NCBI RefSeq assembly: GCF_020860125.1
Contig: NZ_JAJBUX010000007.1
Coordinates: 1-52,180, forward strand
DNA length: 52,180 bases
DNA from: Cloacibacillus sp.
Lineage (GTDB): Bacteria; Synergistota; Synergistia; Synergistales; Synergistaceae
Direction of reading: 5' to 3'
How positions within the stretch are numbered: position 1 is the stretch's first letter; the number at the start of each line of letters is the position of its first letter. Below the pieces are notes generated by a model that was given only the letters and a program-made list of their open reading frames with translations, did not search any database and was not told where the DNA came from. Shown one piece after another: positions 39,912 to 46,515 of this stretch. A program made the translations under genes and the position numbers.

Positions 39912-41303
39912 ATGGCCCAATCGGGATTGAATCTGTTGATTGTAGCGATAGCTATATTCATAGCGGTTTACACGGTGAAAAAAATTAAGGAGCTGGCTGA
40001 AATGAGACGATTTATGATACAAGATAGTGGTGGGGGGATTCCTCCTCTTCCTGATACAGCATTTGACGTATGGGATGGGACTTTTCCTACAACTGACCCT
40101 TTCCTAAGTGGGCCTGATGCTGATGGTTGGTACATAATAGATTCTGCTAGTAAAATGGCGGCCTTTACTATGAAAACTAATTATCAGGCGTATTCAGGTT
40201 GGACAGCATTTCCAATGTACGACGTTAAAGTAAAAGTCACTAAAAATATAGATATGAATAATAAAGTTACACTTCCTATTGGTACGCGGGCTTATTCTAA
40301 AAGTAATTTCGGATTTACAGGTTACTTTGATGGTCAAGGTCATACTATTAGAAATGTAAATATGATAAGTGATTCTGCTGATAGTGAAGTCGGGTTCTTT
40401 TGTTTTGTTAGAAAAGTAGATGCAACGCCTCAAGGAACCATTATTAAAAATTTTCAACTTACTGGAAGTATAACACCAACAGAATTAACTAATTATTTTG
40501 GTGGTGTTGTTGGTTTCGCTCAGGACACTAAAATACAAAATGTAGTTAGTAATATAAGTATGGTACAAGACCAAAACTGGGCCAGTCTTATGAATGTTGG
40601 AGGAATAGCTGGGGCTTATGTATCCAATTTAACTTTAGATGAAGTCTTTAATAATTGTGTTGTGTTAAATAACATAATAGTTCCTGTTATGTATAATCCC
40701 ATGAACATTGGGGGTATTGTTGGGATTTTTTCAGGAGATAACATTATTAATAATTGTACTTTTAATGGTGATGAAATAAGTGTAAATGATGTGGAACATA
40801 CTGTTGGTGGTATATGTGGTCTGGGTGATCCTGCTTCGAGTATAATTGAGTGTAGTGCTTATGCAATACAACCTCAAGGTTCTTCGTCATTTGGGGGGAT
40901 AGTAGGTGGAGGGTCAATCCATGTAAATTCATGTTACTACAGTGATGGTAATGATAATGGCTATGGTGGTACTATGGTATCTGCTACTAATGTATTTCCT
41001 ATTACCTCATGTATTTTAAGAGAGTATGCGTATCCCGCTAATAAAAATTGTTGGATGAAAGGTACAAACTACCCAAAAAATGTAGATTTAGCTTCTAATG
41101 ATATTTATATACAAATACAAGATGGTACAGGTACAGAGATTAGGACTTTTAGCTTACCAGTGCAAAAACAAGCTAGTGACCCTGAATATACGTTAGTAGA
41201 CTTAACTGGTGGTGTTAAAGGTTTAGCAAATGCACCTATGTCTAATGCAAATCCCGCTACTACAGTAATTGAGTTTAAGATTGGAGATGGGGGGGGGAAG
41301 TAA
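39912..41303 (+). CDS. GLUG-repeat adhesin-like fibre protein (frame ends at G9)
   Basis: 463 residues from ATG 39912, beginning with a membrane-helix-like segment (LNLLIVAIAIFIAVYTVKK). A second start at ATG 40002 (AAGGAG 9 bases before) would omit it. The body has repeated GLUG-type units (YFGGVVGFAQDTKIQNV, MNVGGIAGAYVSN, MNIGGIVGIFSGDN, TVGGICGLGD, SFGGIVGGGS), a beta-solenoid seen in adhesins. It stops just after a run of nine G (41289-41297); the -1 frame continues for 161 codons. DNA is AT-rich, unlike the tail genes. Likely host recognition. Confidence 0.7.
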   Translation: MAQSGLNLLIVAIAIFIAVYTVKKIKELAEMRRFMIQDSGGGIPPLPDTAFDVWDGTFPTTDPFLSGPDADGWYIIDSASKMAAFTMKTNYQAYSGWTAFPMYDVKVKVTKNIDMNNKVTLPIGTRAYSKSNFGFTGYFDGQGHTIRNVNMISDSADSEVGFFCFVRKVDATPQGTIIKNFQLTGSITPTELTNYFGGVVGFAQDTKIQNVVSNISMVQDQNWASLMNVGGIAGAYVSNLTLDEVFNNCVVLNNIIVPVMYNPMNIGGIVGIFSGDNIINNCTFNGDEISVNDVEHTVGGICGLGDPASSIIECSAYAIQPQGSSSFGGIVGGGSIHVNSCYYSDGNDNGYGGTMVSATNVFPITSCILREYAYPANKNCWMKGTNYPKNVDLASNDIYIQIQDGTGTEIRTFSLPVQKQASDPEYTLVDLTGGVKGLANAPMSNANPATTVIEFKIGDGGGK

Positions 41304-41782
41304 CTCCTAGTATTACAGAAACAATAAACTGGACCATTCAAAATGGAGTAGCAACATTAAAGATAGGTTCTGCTTTATCAGGTTGGAAAAATAATGGTGC
41401 AGGAGCAGATTATGACTGGTTTAATAATATGCTTTGTATAACTTTAAATGAGTATACGTGGTATGAAGTTTTAATACCAGTAAATCAATTCTTTGCTCCT
41501 ACCAATTCCTGCTCCATGACGGTAGAATTACAAGAGGATGATTATATGGGAGTAACTTTTACTCCCATAGTTAGACAAGGTAGTAATTATTATCAGGGTG
41601 ACTCCGTTCTACCGTTAGAAGATATTGCTACAGGGAAAGTGTTGCTAGAATTTTCTTCAGGAGATATGCCTAATGTAAATATGGAAATGGCCAGTTATGT
41701 AGGACTTCATATCGATAATGGGGATACAATGATTGGTCGTAATGAGATTTATATTAAGTCTATAACGTTGGATTTTAATTAA
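41297..41782 (+). CDS. out-of-frame C-terminal domain of the GLUG fibre
   Basis: After the G9 run the -1 frame reads EVTPSITETINWTIQNGVAT, then LKIGSALSGWKNNGAGADYD and continues to TAA at 41780-41782, with no start codon near its beginning (first ATG 41429, no ribosome site). It includes LCITLNEYTWYEV, similar to the end of the preceding fibre (LITLNMGTWYGV), so both fibres share a terminal module. With one base lost or gained in G9 the whole protein would have about 623 residues. Confidence 0.6.
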   Translation, partial: EVTPSITETINWTIQNGVATLKIGSALSGWKNNGAGADYDWFNNMLCITLNEYTWYEVLIPVNQFFAPTNSCSMTVELQEDDYMGVTFTPIVRQGSNYYQGDSVLPLEDIATGKVLLEFSSGDMPNVNMEMASYVGLHIDNGDTMIGRNEIYIKSITLDFN

Positions 41783-41794
41783 GGAGCTATACGG

Positions 41795-42142
41795 ATGGAG
41801 AAATTACTTTTAGAGGTGCTGATAAGCGCCGTGCTGGCCTGCCTCATGCATGAGGCGGGCCATTATTTTACGGCGCTGTGTTTTGGCGAGCGGATCGTTT
41901 TTCGGTTCGCCTGGGGTAAGCTGTGGGGCAAGGTGTCGATACCGCGTGGTGTCTGGTATATGCCGGAAGGTTTTTCGGTGCGGCATAAGAAGATAACGGC
42001 GGTTGCCGGGTTCGGAGCGGAGTTTTTAGCCGCTCCGATTTTTTATGCCGTGGGGCTTTGGGCGTACATTATTGTTGCGCTGCTGCACCTTATCCTCTAC
42101 CGCTTTTACGCGGGCGAGGCGAGTGATTTTAAGTGGCTGTAG
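41795..42142 (+). CDS. small membrane protein with HExxH metalloprotease motif
   Basis: 115 residues. LEVLISAVLACLMHEAGHYF contains HEAGH within a membrane helix, as in site-2 (M50) proteases, followed by FTALCFGERIVFRFAWG and two further hydrophobic stretches (AGFGAEFLAAPIFYAVGLWA, YIIVALLHLILYRF). There is no clear NPDG motif, which complete M50 proteases need as the third metal ligand. It lies before the endolysin, and GC returns to the phage average here. Function uncertain. Confidence 0.5.
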   Translation: MEKLLLEVLISAVLACLMHEAGHYFTALCFGERIVFRFAWGKLWGKVSIPRGVWYMPEGFSVRHKKITAVAGFGAEFLAAPIFYAVGLWAYIIVALLHLILYRFYAGEASDFKWL

Positions 42143-42164
42143 CCATATGGGAGGGATAGCTTAA

Positions 42165-42725
42165 ATGGGAAGTTTTGAAAAGGCGCTCACCTTTGTATTT
42201 GGCTCCGAAGGTGGTAAAAGCAACCATCCCAACGACCGCGGCGGTGCGACCAACATGGGAATCACCGCTGGCACACTGGAGAGGGCGTACAAGCAGGGCA
42301 TAGTCAAGCATCAGAATATCAAAGCCCTTACTCGCGCGGAGGCGGTGGAGATATATCGTGTGCTGTACTGGCGCCCATCCAAAGCAGATAAAATGCCGGA
42401 GCCGCTTTGCATGCTGCATTTCGACGCCGCGGTGAATCATGGACTGGGCGGGGCGGCAAAACTGATGCAAAAAACCATAAACAACTATGCCGCAAAAGCC
42501 GGACTAAAACTTTCTGTCGTCGTTGACGGCGAGCTGGGGCCCAAGTCTATGGCGGCGCTCGATGCCTGTATACGCTATAAAAATAACCTGCGCCTGATAT
42601 GCGAGATATACATCAACGAGCGCGAGAAGTATTTCAGGGCGATTGTGGCGAACAACCCATCGCAGGCGTGTTTCCTGCGCGGGTGGCTGAATAGGATCGA
42701 GAAAAACCGGCGTCTGCTGGGATGA
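42165..42725 (+). CDS. endolysin, glycoside hydrolase family 108
   Basis: 186 residues. The N-terminal GSFEKALTFVFGSEGGKSNH with NDRGGATNMGITAGT is the GH108 (N-acetylmuramidase) core; the Glu in SEGG is catalytic. The C-terminal VVVDGELGPKSMAALDACI is the PG-binding-3 domain usual in this family. No signal peptide, so release depends on the holin. Confidence 0.9.
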   Translation: MGSFEKALTFVFGSEGGKSNHPNDRGGATNMGITAGTLERAYKQGIVKHQNIKALTRAEAVEIYRVLYWRPSKADKMPEPLCMLHFDAAVNHGLGGAAKLMQKTINNYAAKAGLKLSVVVDGELGPKSMAALDACIRYKNNLRLICEIYINEREKYFRAIVANNPSQACFLRGWLNRIEKNRRLLG

Positions 42726-42729
42726 GGGG

Positions 42730-42993
42730 ATGAAAGCAAAAATGAACATCACACTTGAAAACGCCATGGTATACATAGGCATAATAACCTTTGCGATGAC
42801 GCTTGCGAAAATGTTAGTGATAACGCCGCTCAAAGACGCCATCTCCCGCCTTGAGGTAGCTATAGAAAAACTCGGCGCACAGTTGGCACGAATCGACGAA
42901 CGTGTGGACAAGCAGTCTGAGCGTATCGCAGTGGTGGAGCGCGACGTAAAATCCGCACACCGCCGAATCGACGACATTATGGAGACGCACTAA
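42730..42993 (+). CDS. XhlA-like small membrane protein
   Basis: 87 residues. One membrane helix (AMVYIGIITFAMTLAKMLVI) is followed by a coiled coil (SRLEVAIEKLGAQLARIDER and onward). This is the reverse arrangement of classic XhlA, but similar small proteins stand with holins in phage lysis cassettes. ATG 42742 is an alternative start. Confidence 0.55.
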   Translation: MKAKMNITLENAMVYIGIITFAMTLAKMLVITPLKDAISRLEVAIEKLGAQLARIDERVDKQSERIAVVERDVKSAHRRIDDIMETH

Positions 42994-43335
42994 ATGACAA
43001 TATTCGAGAAGATTGCTAAAGCGCTGGCCAAGCTGTTGAAAGACTTCGCTCTCATCTTCTACGACGATTTGGAGTTCAGGGCTATGAGCTTGCCGCGCGT
43101 CGCAGCGGGCGTGCTCACGGCGGCGGTCGGGGCCTCGTGGATAGGCACGCAGTTCTGTGGGAGGCGATTCGACGGTTTCGAGGCTCTCTGCGGGCTCTGC
43201 GGCGGTGTATGGGCGGCATATACGTTCAAACGCCGCCTCATGCCGCCGAGCGACGAAACGCACGGAGAAAGGAGAGTGGCCGACGATGGAGACGGAAGCA
43301 CAGACGAAGACGCCGATCCTGACAAAAGCGGCTGA
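42994..43335 (+). CDS. holin-like small membrane protein
   Basis: 113 residues. N-terminal amphipathic helix (FEKIAKALAKLLKDFALIFY), two hydrophobic stretches (SLPRVAAGVLTAAVGASWIG and CGLCGGVWAAYTF) and a charged C-terminus (DDGDGSTDEDADPDKSG). Two membrane segments with a charged tail fit class II holins, and it stands between endolysin and spanins. Assignment by context. Confidence 0.5.
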   Translation: MTIFEKIAKALAKLLKDFALIFYDDLEFRAMSLPRVAAGVLTAAVGASWIGTQFCGRRFDGFEALCGLCGGVWAAYTFKRRLMPPSDETHGERRVADDGDGSTDEDADPDKSG

Positions 43336-43717
43336 CTGGCTCGGGCAAAACAAATACTGGCTGCTTGTGCTGGCCGTGCTCTTGCTCGCAGCGTTGTTCG
43401 CGCTCTGGGCGCTCGATGCGCACCACTCGGCGCAGCTCTCCGCATTGGGGGCCGAATATGCGGTCACAGCCGAAAAGCTCAGGGCGGCGGAGGCCGAAAC
43501 GGCAGCGGCGCAAAAGGTGCTTGCGGAGAAAACGGCGGCGCTCGCGGCGCTGCAGCGGACCAACGACCGCCGCATACAGGAGGTGACAGCTGATGCGTAC
43601 AAGCAAGCTCGTGCTCTGCCTGACGATAGCCTTGTTGACGCTTTTAATGCTCTCATTACGGGCGTACGCCAGCGCAACATTGACCGAGAGCGGACAGATA
43701 CAGACTCCGAAGAGTGA
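43286..43717 (+). CDS. Rz-like inner-membrane spanin
   Basis: 143 residues from ATG 43286 (AAAGGAGAG upstream). One signal-anchor helix (YWLLVLAVLLLAALFALWAL) and a long Ala/Glu-rich periplasmic coiled coil (EYAVTAEKLRAAEAETAAAQ, then KTAALAALQ). The next gene is nested across its 3' end in another frame, the arrangement of Rz/Rz1. Such pairs fuse inner and outer membranes, so the host should have an outer membrane. Confidence 0.65.
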   Translation: METEAQTKTPILTKAADWLGQNKYWLLVLAVLLLAALFALWALDAHHSAQLSALGAEYAVTAEKLRAAEAETAAAQKVLAEKTAALAALQRTNDRRIQEVTADAYKQARALPDDSLVDAFNALITGVRQRNIDRERTDTDSEE

Positions 43718-44006
43718 TATCCGCGAGATCGTCGCCGACAACGCCGCGCTGGTGGCCGAGGTTGCGGCGGTGCGTGAATCCCTTGCCTCTGAACGGCAGA
43801 GCATGGCGCAGCTGATCGCCGAGCTGGACCGCTACACGGCGGCAAGTGAGGAAGAAAGACGACTACTTCGGGAGCAGAATAGCATCCTCCAGCAGATGAA
43901 CATTACTCTGCAGAAGCAGGCGAGGGCCGAAAAGCAGAAGGGCATAGGCAAGCTACTGCTGGGGCTGGTTGTCGGCGGCGCGGTCGGCGTGATCGCGGCG
44001 CAATGA
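43593..44006 (+). CDS. spanin-like partner, overlapping gene
   Basis: 137 residues from ATG 43593 (AGGAGGTGACAGC upstream), overlapping the previous gene by 125 bp. It starts with a signal peptide (VLCLTIALLTLLMLSLRAYA, cleavage after AYA), has a coiled coil (LASERQSMAQLIAELDRYTA) and a C-terminal membrane helix (LLLGLVVGGAVGVIAAQ). It lacks a lipobox, so it is not a typical Rz1 lipoprotein and is closer to a single-protein spanin type. Function inferred from place and layout. Confidence 0.6.
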   Translation: MRTSKLVLCLTIALLTLLMLSLRAYASATLTESGQIQTPKSDIREIVADNAALVAEVAAVRESLASERQSMAQLIAELDRYTAASEEERRLLREQNSILQQMNITLQKQARAEKQKGIGKLLLGLVVGGAVGVIAAQ

Positions 44007-44035
44007 AAACGATGAAAAATATTATATGTTTGGCA

Positions 44036-44073
44036 GGGGGCAGACGTTTGGTCGTCGGCCCCCCTTTTTTTTT
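44036..44073 (+). terminator. strong terminator of the late operon
   Basis: GGGGGC (44036-44041) pairs with GCCCCC (44058-44063), with inner GACG/CGTC pairs, followed by nine T (44065-44073). It ends rightward late transcription and faces the converging GIY-YIG-like gene, whose stop codon lies in the same stretch. Confidence 0.88.
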
Positions 44074-44536
44074 ATTTTGGATTTCGTAATATTTCCATGA
44101 TTTTTTCGATTCTGGGGTTATTGCCTCTTGGAATAAGGTTTAGTGGGGGCTTAAGCTTTTCTATATATGTATCTTCTGCGGATTCAGCCTCTTTTCCTGT
44201 TTTACATGTTATATAAAGGATTTTTATGTTAGACTTTATCCATTCACTTAATTTTTGTTTGTCTTTTTTTAAAATAACAGAAAGACTCTTGCGTAATGTT
44301 GAATTTAAAGAATTACCGAGAACATGATTGAAGGCCCGAACTCTTACATCGTCTTTTCCTATGCCAACATATAAGATATTACCATTTTGTTTAAGTCTAT
44401 CAACAACCAATTCTTTCAATTCGCTATTCTCTATATTATTAAAGGCGTAGAAGTTAGACATTACACAAAAATAATAGCCAGGTAGTGGGGTATATTCTTC
44501 ACATTTTTCTAAAACAGATTTAATGTCAATACACAT
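44072..44536 (-). CDS. GIY-YIG-like nuclease family protein (prophage cargo)
   Basis: 154 residues from ATG 44536. NILYVGIGKDDVRVRAFNHV, then SLNSTLRKSLSVILKK and ESAEDTYIEKLKPPLNLIPR resemble the GIY-YIG fold: first strand YVG, an Arg/His pair, STLRRSL helix, Glu metal ligand, PLN end. The classic GIY tripeptide is altered (GYYFCVMSN). DNA is AT-rich and the gene is reversed, at the prophage edge, so it is a lysogeny-expressed cargo gene, perhaps defence or DNA-repair related. Confidence 0.6.
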   Translation of the reverse strand: MCIDIKSVLEKCEEYTPLPGYYFCVMSNFYAFNNIENSELKELVVDRLKQNGNILYVGIGKDDVRVRAFNHVLGNSLNSTLRKSLSVILKKDKQKLSEWIKSNIKILYITCKTGKEAESAEDTYIEKLKPPLNLIPRGNNPRIEKIMEILRNPK

Positions 44537-44676
44537 ATCCTCATCTCGCTTATTTGCATTTTGTAGTCATTTAATAACAGATCAAAAACAAGACAATCAT
44601 ACTATAACTATAAAATCTTCTCTACGGTCTCTTTTTTCTCTCTGGGTGATGTGCACTTGAAAGAGCATTAAATCTT

Positions 44677-44694
44677 GAGTACCTTGTGAGTACC
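44677..44694. repeat. paired GAGTACC repeats near the attachment site
   Basis: GAGTACC occurs at 44677-44683 and 44688-44694, start points 11 bp apart, about 44 bp from the tRNA-Arg 3' end. Short direct repeats one helical turn apart near an attachment core are typical of integrase arm-binding sites. No other evidence. Confidence 0.35.
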
Positions 44695-44695
44695 C

Positions 44696-44721
44696 AATAA
44701 AAAAGCCCCTCATAGAGGGGC
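44696..44721 (-). terminator. terminator downstream of the tRNA genes
   Basis: GCCCCTC/GAGGGGC (44705-44721) with an ATA loop; on the minus strand the stem is followed by TTTTTTATT. It ends the leftward tRNA-Ser/tRNA-Arg transcript. Confidence 0.8.
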
Positions 44722-44737
44722 AATTTCTTCAGTAATA

Positions 44738-44814
44738 TGGCGCGCCGGACAAGATTTGAACTCGTAACCTTCGGATCCGTAGTCCGATGCTCTATCCAGT
44801 TGAGCTACCGGCGC
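44738..44814 (-). tRNA. tRNA-Arg(ACG)
   Basis: The minus strand folds as a complete cloverleaf: acceptor GCGCCGG/CCGGCGC, D-arm GCTC-GAGC, anticodon stem TCGGA/TCCGA with loop CTACGGA (anticodon ACG), T-loop TTCAAAT and an encoded CCA. The 3' end faces the prophage, the usual geometry for phage integration in a tRNA gene, so the 3' half is probably the right attachment site. No second copy of the tRNA 3' end is seen in the window. Confidence 0.95.
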
Positions 44815-44828
44815 GTTTGGCGTTTTTA

Positions 44829-44924
44829 TGGCGGTGAGGCAGGGATTTGAACCCTGGAGGGAGATTTATGTCCCCCTACCCGCTTAGCAGGCGAGCGCCT
44901 TCAGCCTAGCTCGGCCACCTCACC
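44829..44924 (-). tRNA. tRNA-Ser(GCT)
   Basis: Acceptor GGTGAGG/CCTCACC, type-II tRNA with a long variable arm (GGGTAGGGGGACATAAATCT region), anticodon loop CTGCTAA (GCT), T-loop TTCAAAT and encoded CCA. It lies 14 bp upstream of tRNA-Arg in the same transcript. Confidence 0.95.
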
Positions 44925-45044
44925 AACGAGAAATATTCTATTACGCATCCCCCCTTTTGTCAACGCCCTCGGTCTCTCTTTTATGTTAAAAAGTTATTTA
45001 CAGTCTATTTTAATAATTGAACAATGGCCGCGGGGTGAAATGCG

Positions 45045-46274
45045 CTACAGCTTTTCGCCCTCCGTCTTCGCGACGACGGTCGAGACGCACATGTCGCCGG
45101 TGATGTTGACGCAGGTCCTCGCCATGTCGAGCACCGCGTCGATGCCGGCGACGAGGGCCATTCCCTCAATCGGCAGCCCTGCGGAGACAAGGACCATCGA
45201 CAGCATTATCAGACCGGCTCCAGGCACGCCAGCGGTACCGATGGAGGCGAGCGTGGCGGTCATGAGTATTCCAAGCTGCGCGCCGAAGCTGAGATCGATG
45301 CCGAAGGCCTGGGCGACGAAGAGCGCGCAGATGCCCTCATAGATGGCGGTGCCGTCCATGTTGATCGTCGCGCCGAGCGGCAGGACGAAGGCGGATACAT
45401 CTTCGCTGACCCCGAGGTTGTCCTGCACGTTATTCATCGAGATGGGAAGCACGCCGGCGCTCGTTCTGGTGACGAAGGCTGCGAGCATCGCCTCACGCAC
45501 GCCCCTGAGGAACCATAGGGGGCTCTTGTGGACGACGCCGGTGATGAGTCCGGAGTAGACGATGACCACCTGCAGGAAGCAGCCAAGATAGACGGCGAAG
45601 ATTACCTTCGCGAAGGGGGCGAGGACGGCGGGGCCATATTTCGCCGCGGTTACGGCGATGAGCGCGAAGATACCGTACAGGGCGGTCTTCATGACGATCG
45701 CCGTGACTTTGAACATCACCTCGGCGAGAGACGAGTTGAACTCCAGGAAGGCCCGTCCCTTTTCACCGATGAGCGTCGCCGCGACGCCTAGGAAGAGCGC
45801 GAATACGATGACCTGGAGCATCACGCCTTCAACAAGAGCCTTCAGCAGGTTGGCGGGGAAAATATTGAGGATGACGTTGAAGACCGTCTCCGGCTCTTTA
45901 GCCGCCGCCTTGGCTCCCTCGATCGCCATGCCGACGCCGGGCTGGATGACGTTGCCGAGGACGAGTCCGATAGCTATCGCTACGATCGTAGTGCCGAGGT
46001 AGAAGGCCACAGTCTTGACGCCGATGCGGCCCAGCACTTTGGGGTCTCCTATTGAAGAGGCTCCCATTATCAGGCTGGAGAATACCAGAGGTACGATCAG
46101 CATCTTAAGCAGCGCGAGGAAAATATTTCCGACAAGCTGCAGCAGAGGGATCACGATATCCGCGATGAACGGTGAATTAGAGGCCATGGGTCCGATGATG
46201 AACCCAAGGATGAGTCCGATGATGAAGCCCACCCCAATTTTCGCGATGAGAGATAATTTCTTTTTCTCCTGCAT
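45045..46274 (-). CDS. dicarboxylate/amino-acid:cation symporter (DAACS family)
   Basis: 409 residues from ATG 46274 (AAGGAG 8 bases upstream; GTG 46283 overlaps the site). A glutamate/aspartate/C4-dicarboxylate:cation symporter. Family motifs are a form of the serine-rich hairpin (VTRTSAGVLPISMNN), NMDGTAIYEGICALF, the second hairpin ASIGTAGVPGAGLIML and the substrate-binding DMARTCVNITGDMC. About eight membrane helices plus two re-entrant loops. It would import acidic amino acids or dicarboxylates with Na+ or H+, consistent with an amino-acid-using host. Divergent from the complex-I-like genes. Confidence 0.9.
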   Translation of the reverse strand: MQEKKKLSLIAKIGVGFIIGLILGFIIGPMASNSPFIADIVIPLLQLVGNIFLALLKMLIVPLVFSSLIMGASSIGDPKVLGRIGVKTVAFYLGTTIVAIAIGLVLGNVIQPGVGMAIEGAKAAAKEPETVFNVILNIFPANLLKALVEGVMLQVIVFALFLGVAATLIGEKGRAFLEFNSSLAEVMFKVTAIVMKTALYGIFALIAVTAAKYGPAVLAPFAKVIFAVYLGCFLQVVIVYSGLITGVVHKSPLWFLRGVREAMLAAFVTRTSAGVLPISMNNVQDNLGVSEDVSAFVLPLGATINMDGTAIYEGICALFVAQAFGIDLSFGAQLGILMTATLASIGTAGVPGAGLIMLSMVLVSAGLPIEGMALVAGIDAVLDMARTCVNITGDMCVSTVVAKTEGEKL

Positions 46275-46341
46275 AACATTCACTCCTTATAAGAATTGAG
46301 TTTGGTTTATAAAACAATAAAGAACAGACCGCTGCATGACT

Positions 46342-46347
46342 ATTCTA
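46342..46347 (-). promoter_or_regulatory. possible extended -10 for the symporter gene
   Basis: On the minus strand TGCTAGAAT (TGnTAGAAT) lies about 70 bp before the symporter start. It has the extended -10 form; no clear -35 is seen. Confidence 0.35.
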
Positions 46348-46432
46348 GCATAATTATTACCGCGTTGTTTATTTATGGAGGGTCAACTTGTTGCGCTGAT
46401 ATATTTTTTATCGGAAAAAAGCCCTGACTCTT

Positions 46433-46441
46433 TGATATAAT
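46433..46441 (+). promoter_or_regulatory. possible extended -10 for the complex-I-like operon
   Basis: TGATATAAT (TGnTATAAT, perfect -10 at 46436-46441) lies about 75 bp before ATG 46516. No good -35 at 17 bp, which an extended -10 can do without. Confidence 0.45.
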
Positions 46442-46515
46442 TGCTGTTGTGGTTTCCGGATTCGTGCCTGTGCCGCAGCGCGCGAAACACAAGTTATAAG
46501 AAATTTGGTGAGCCG

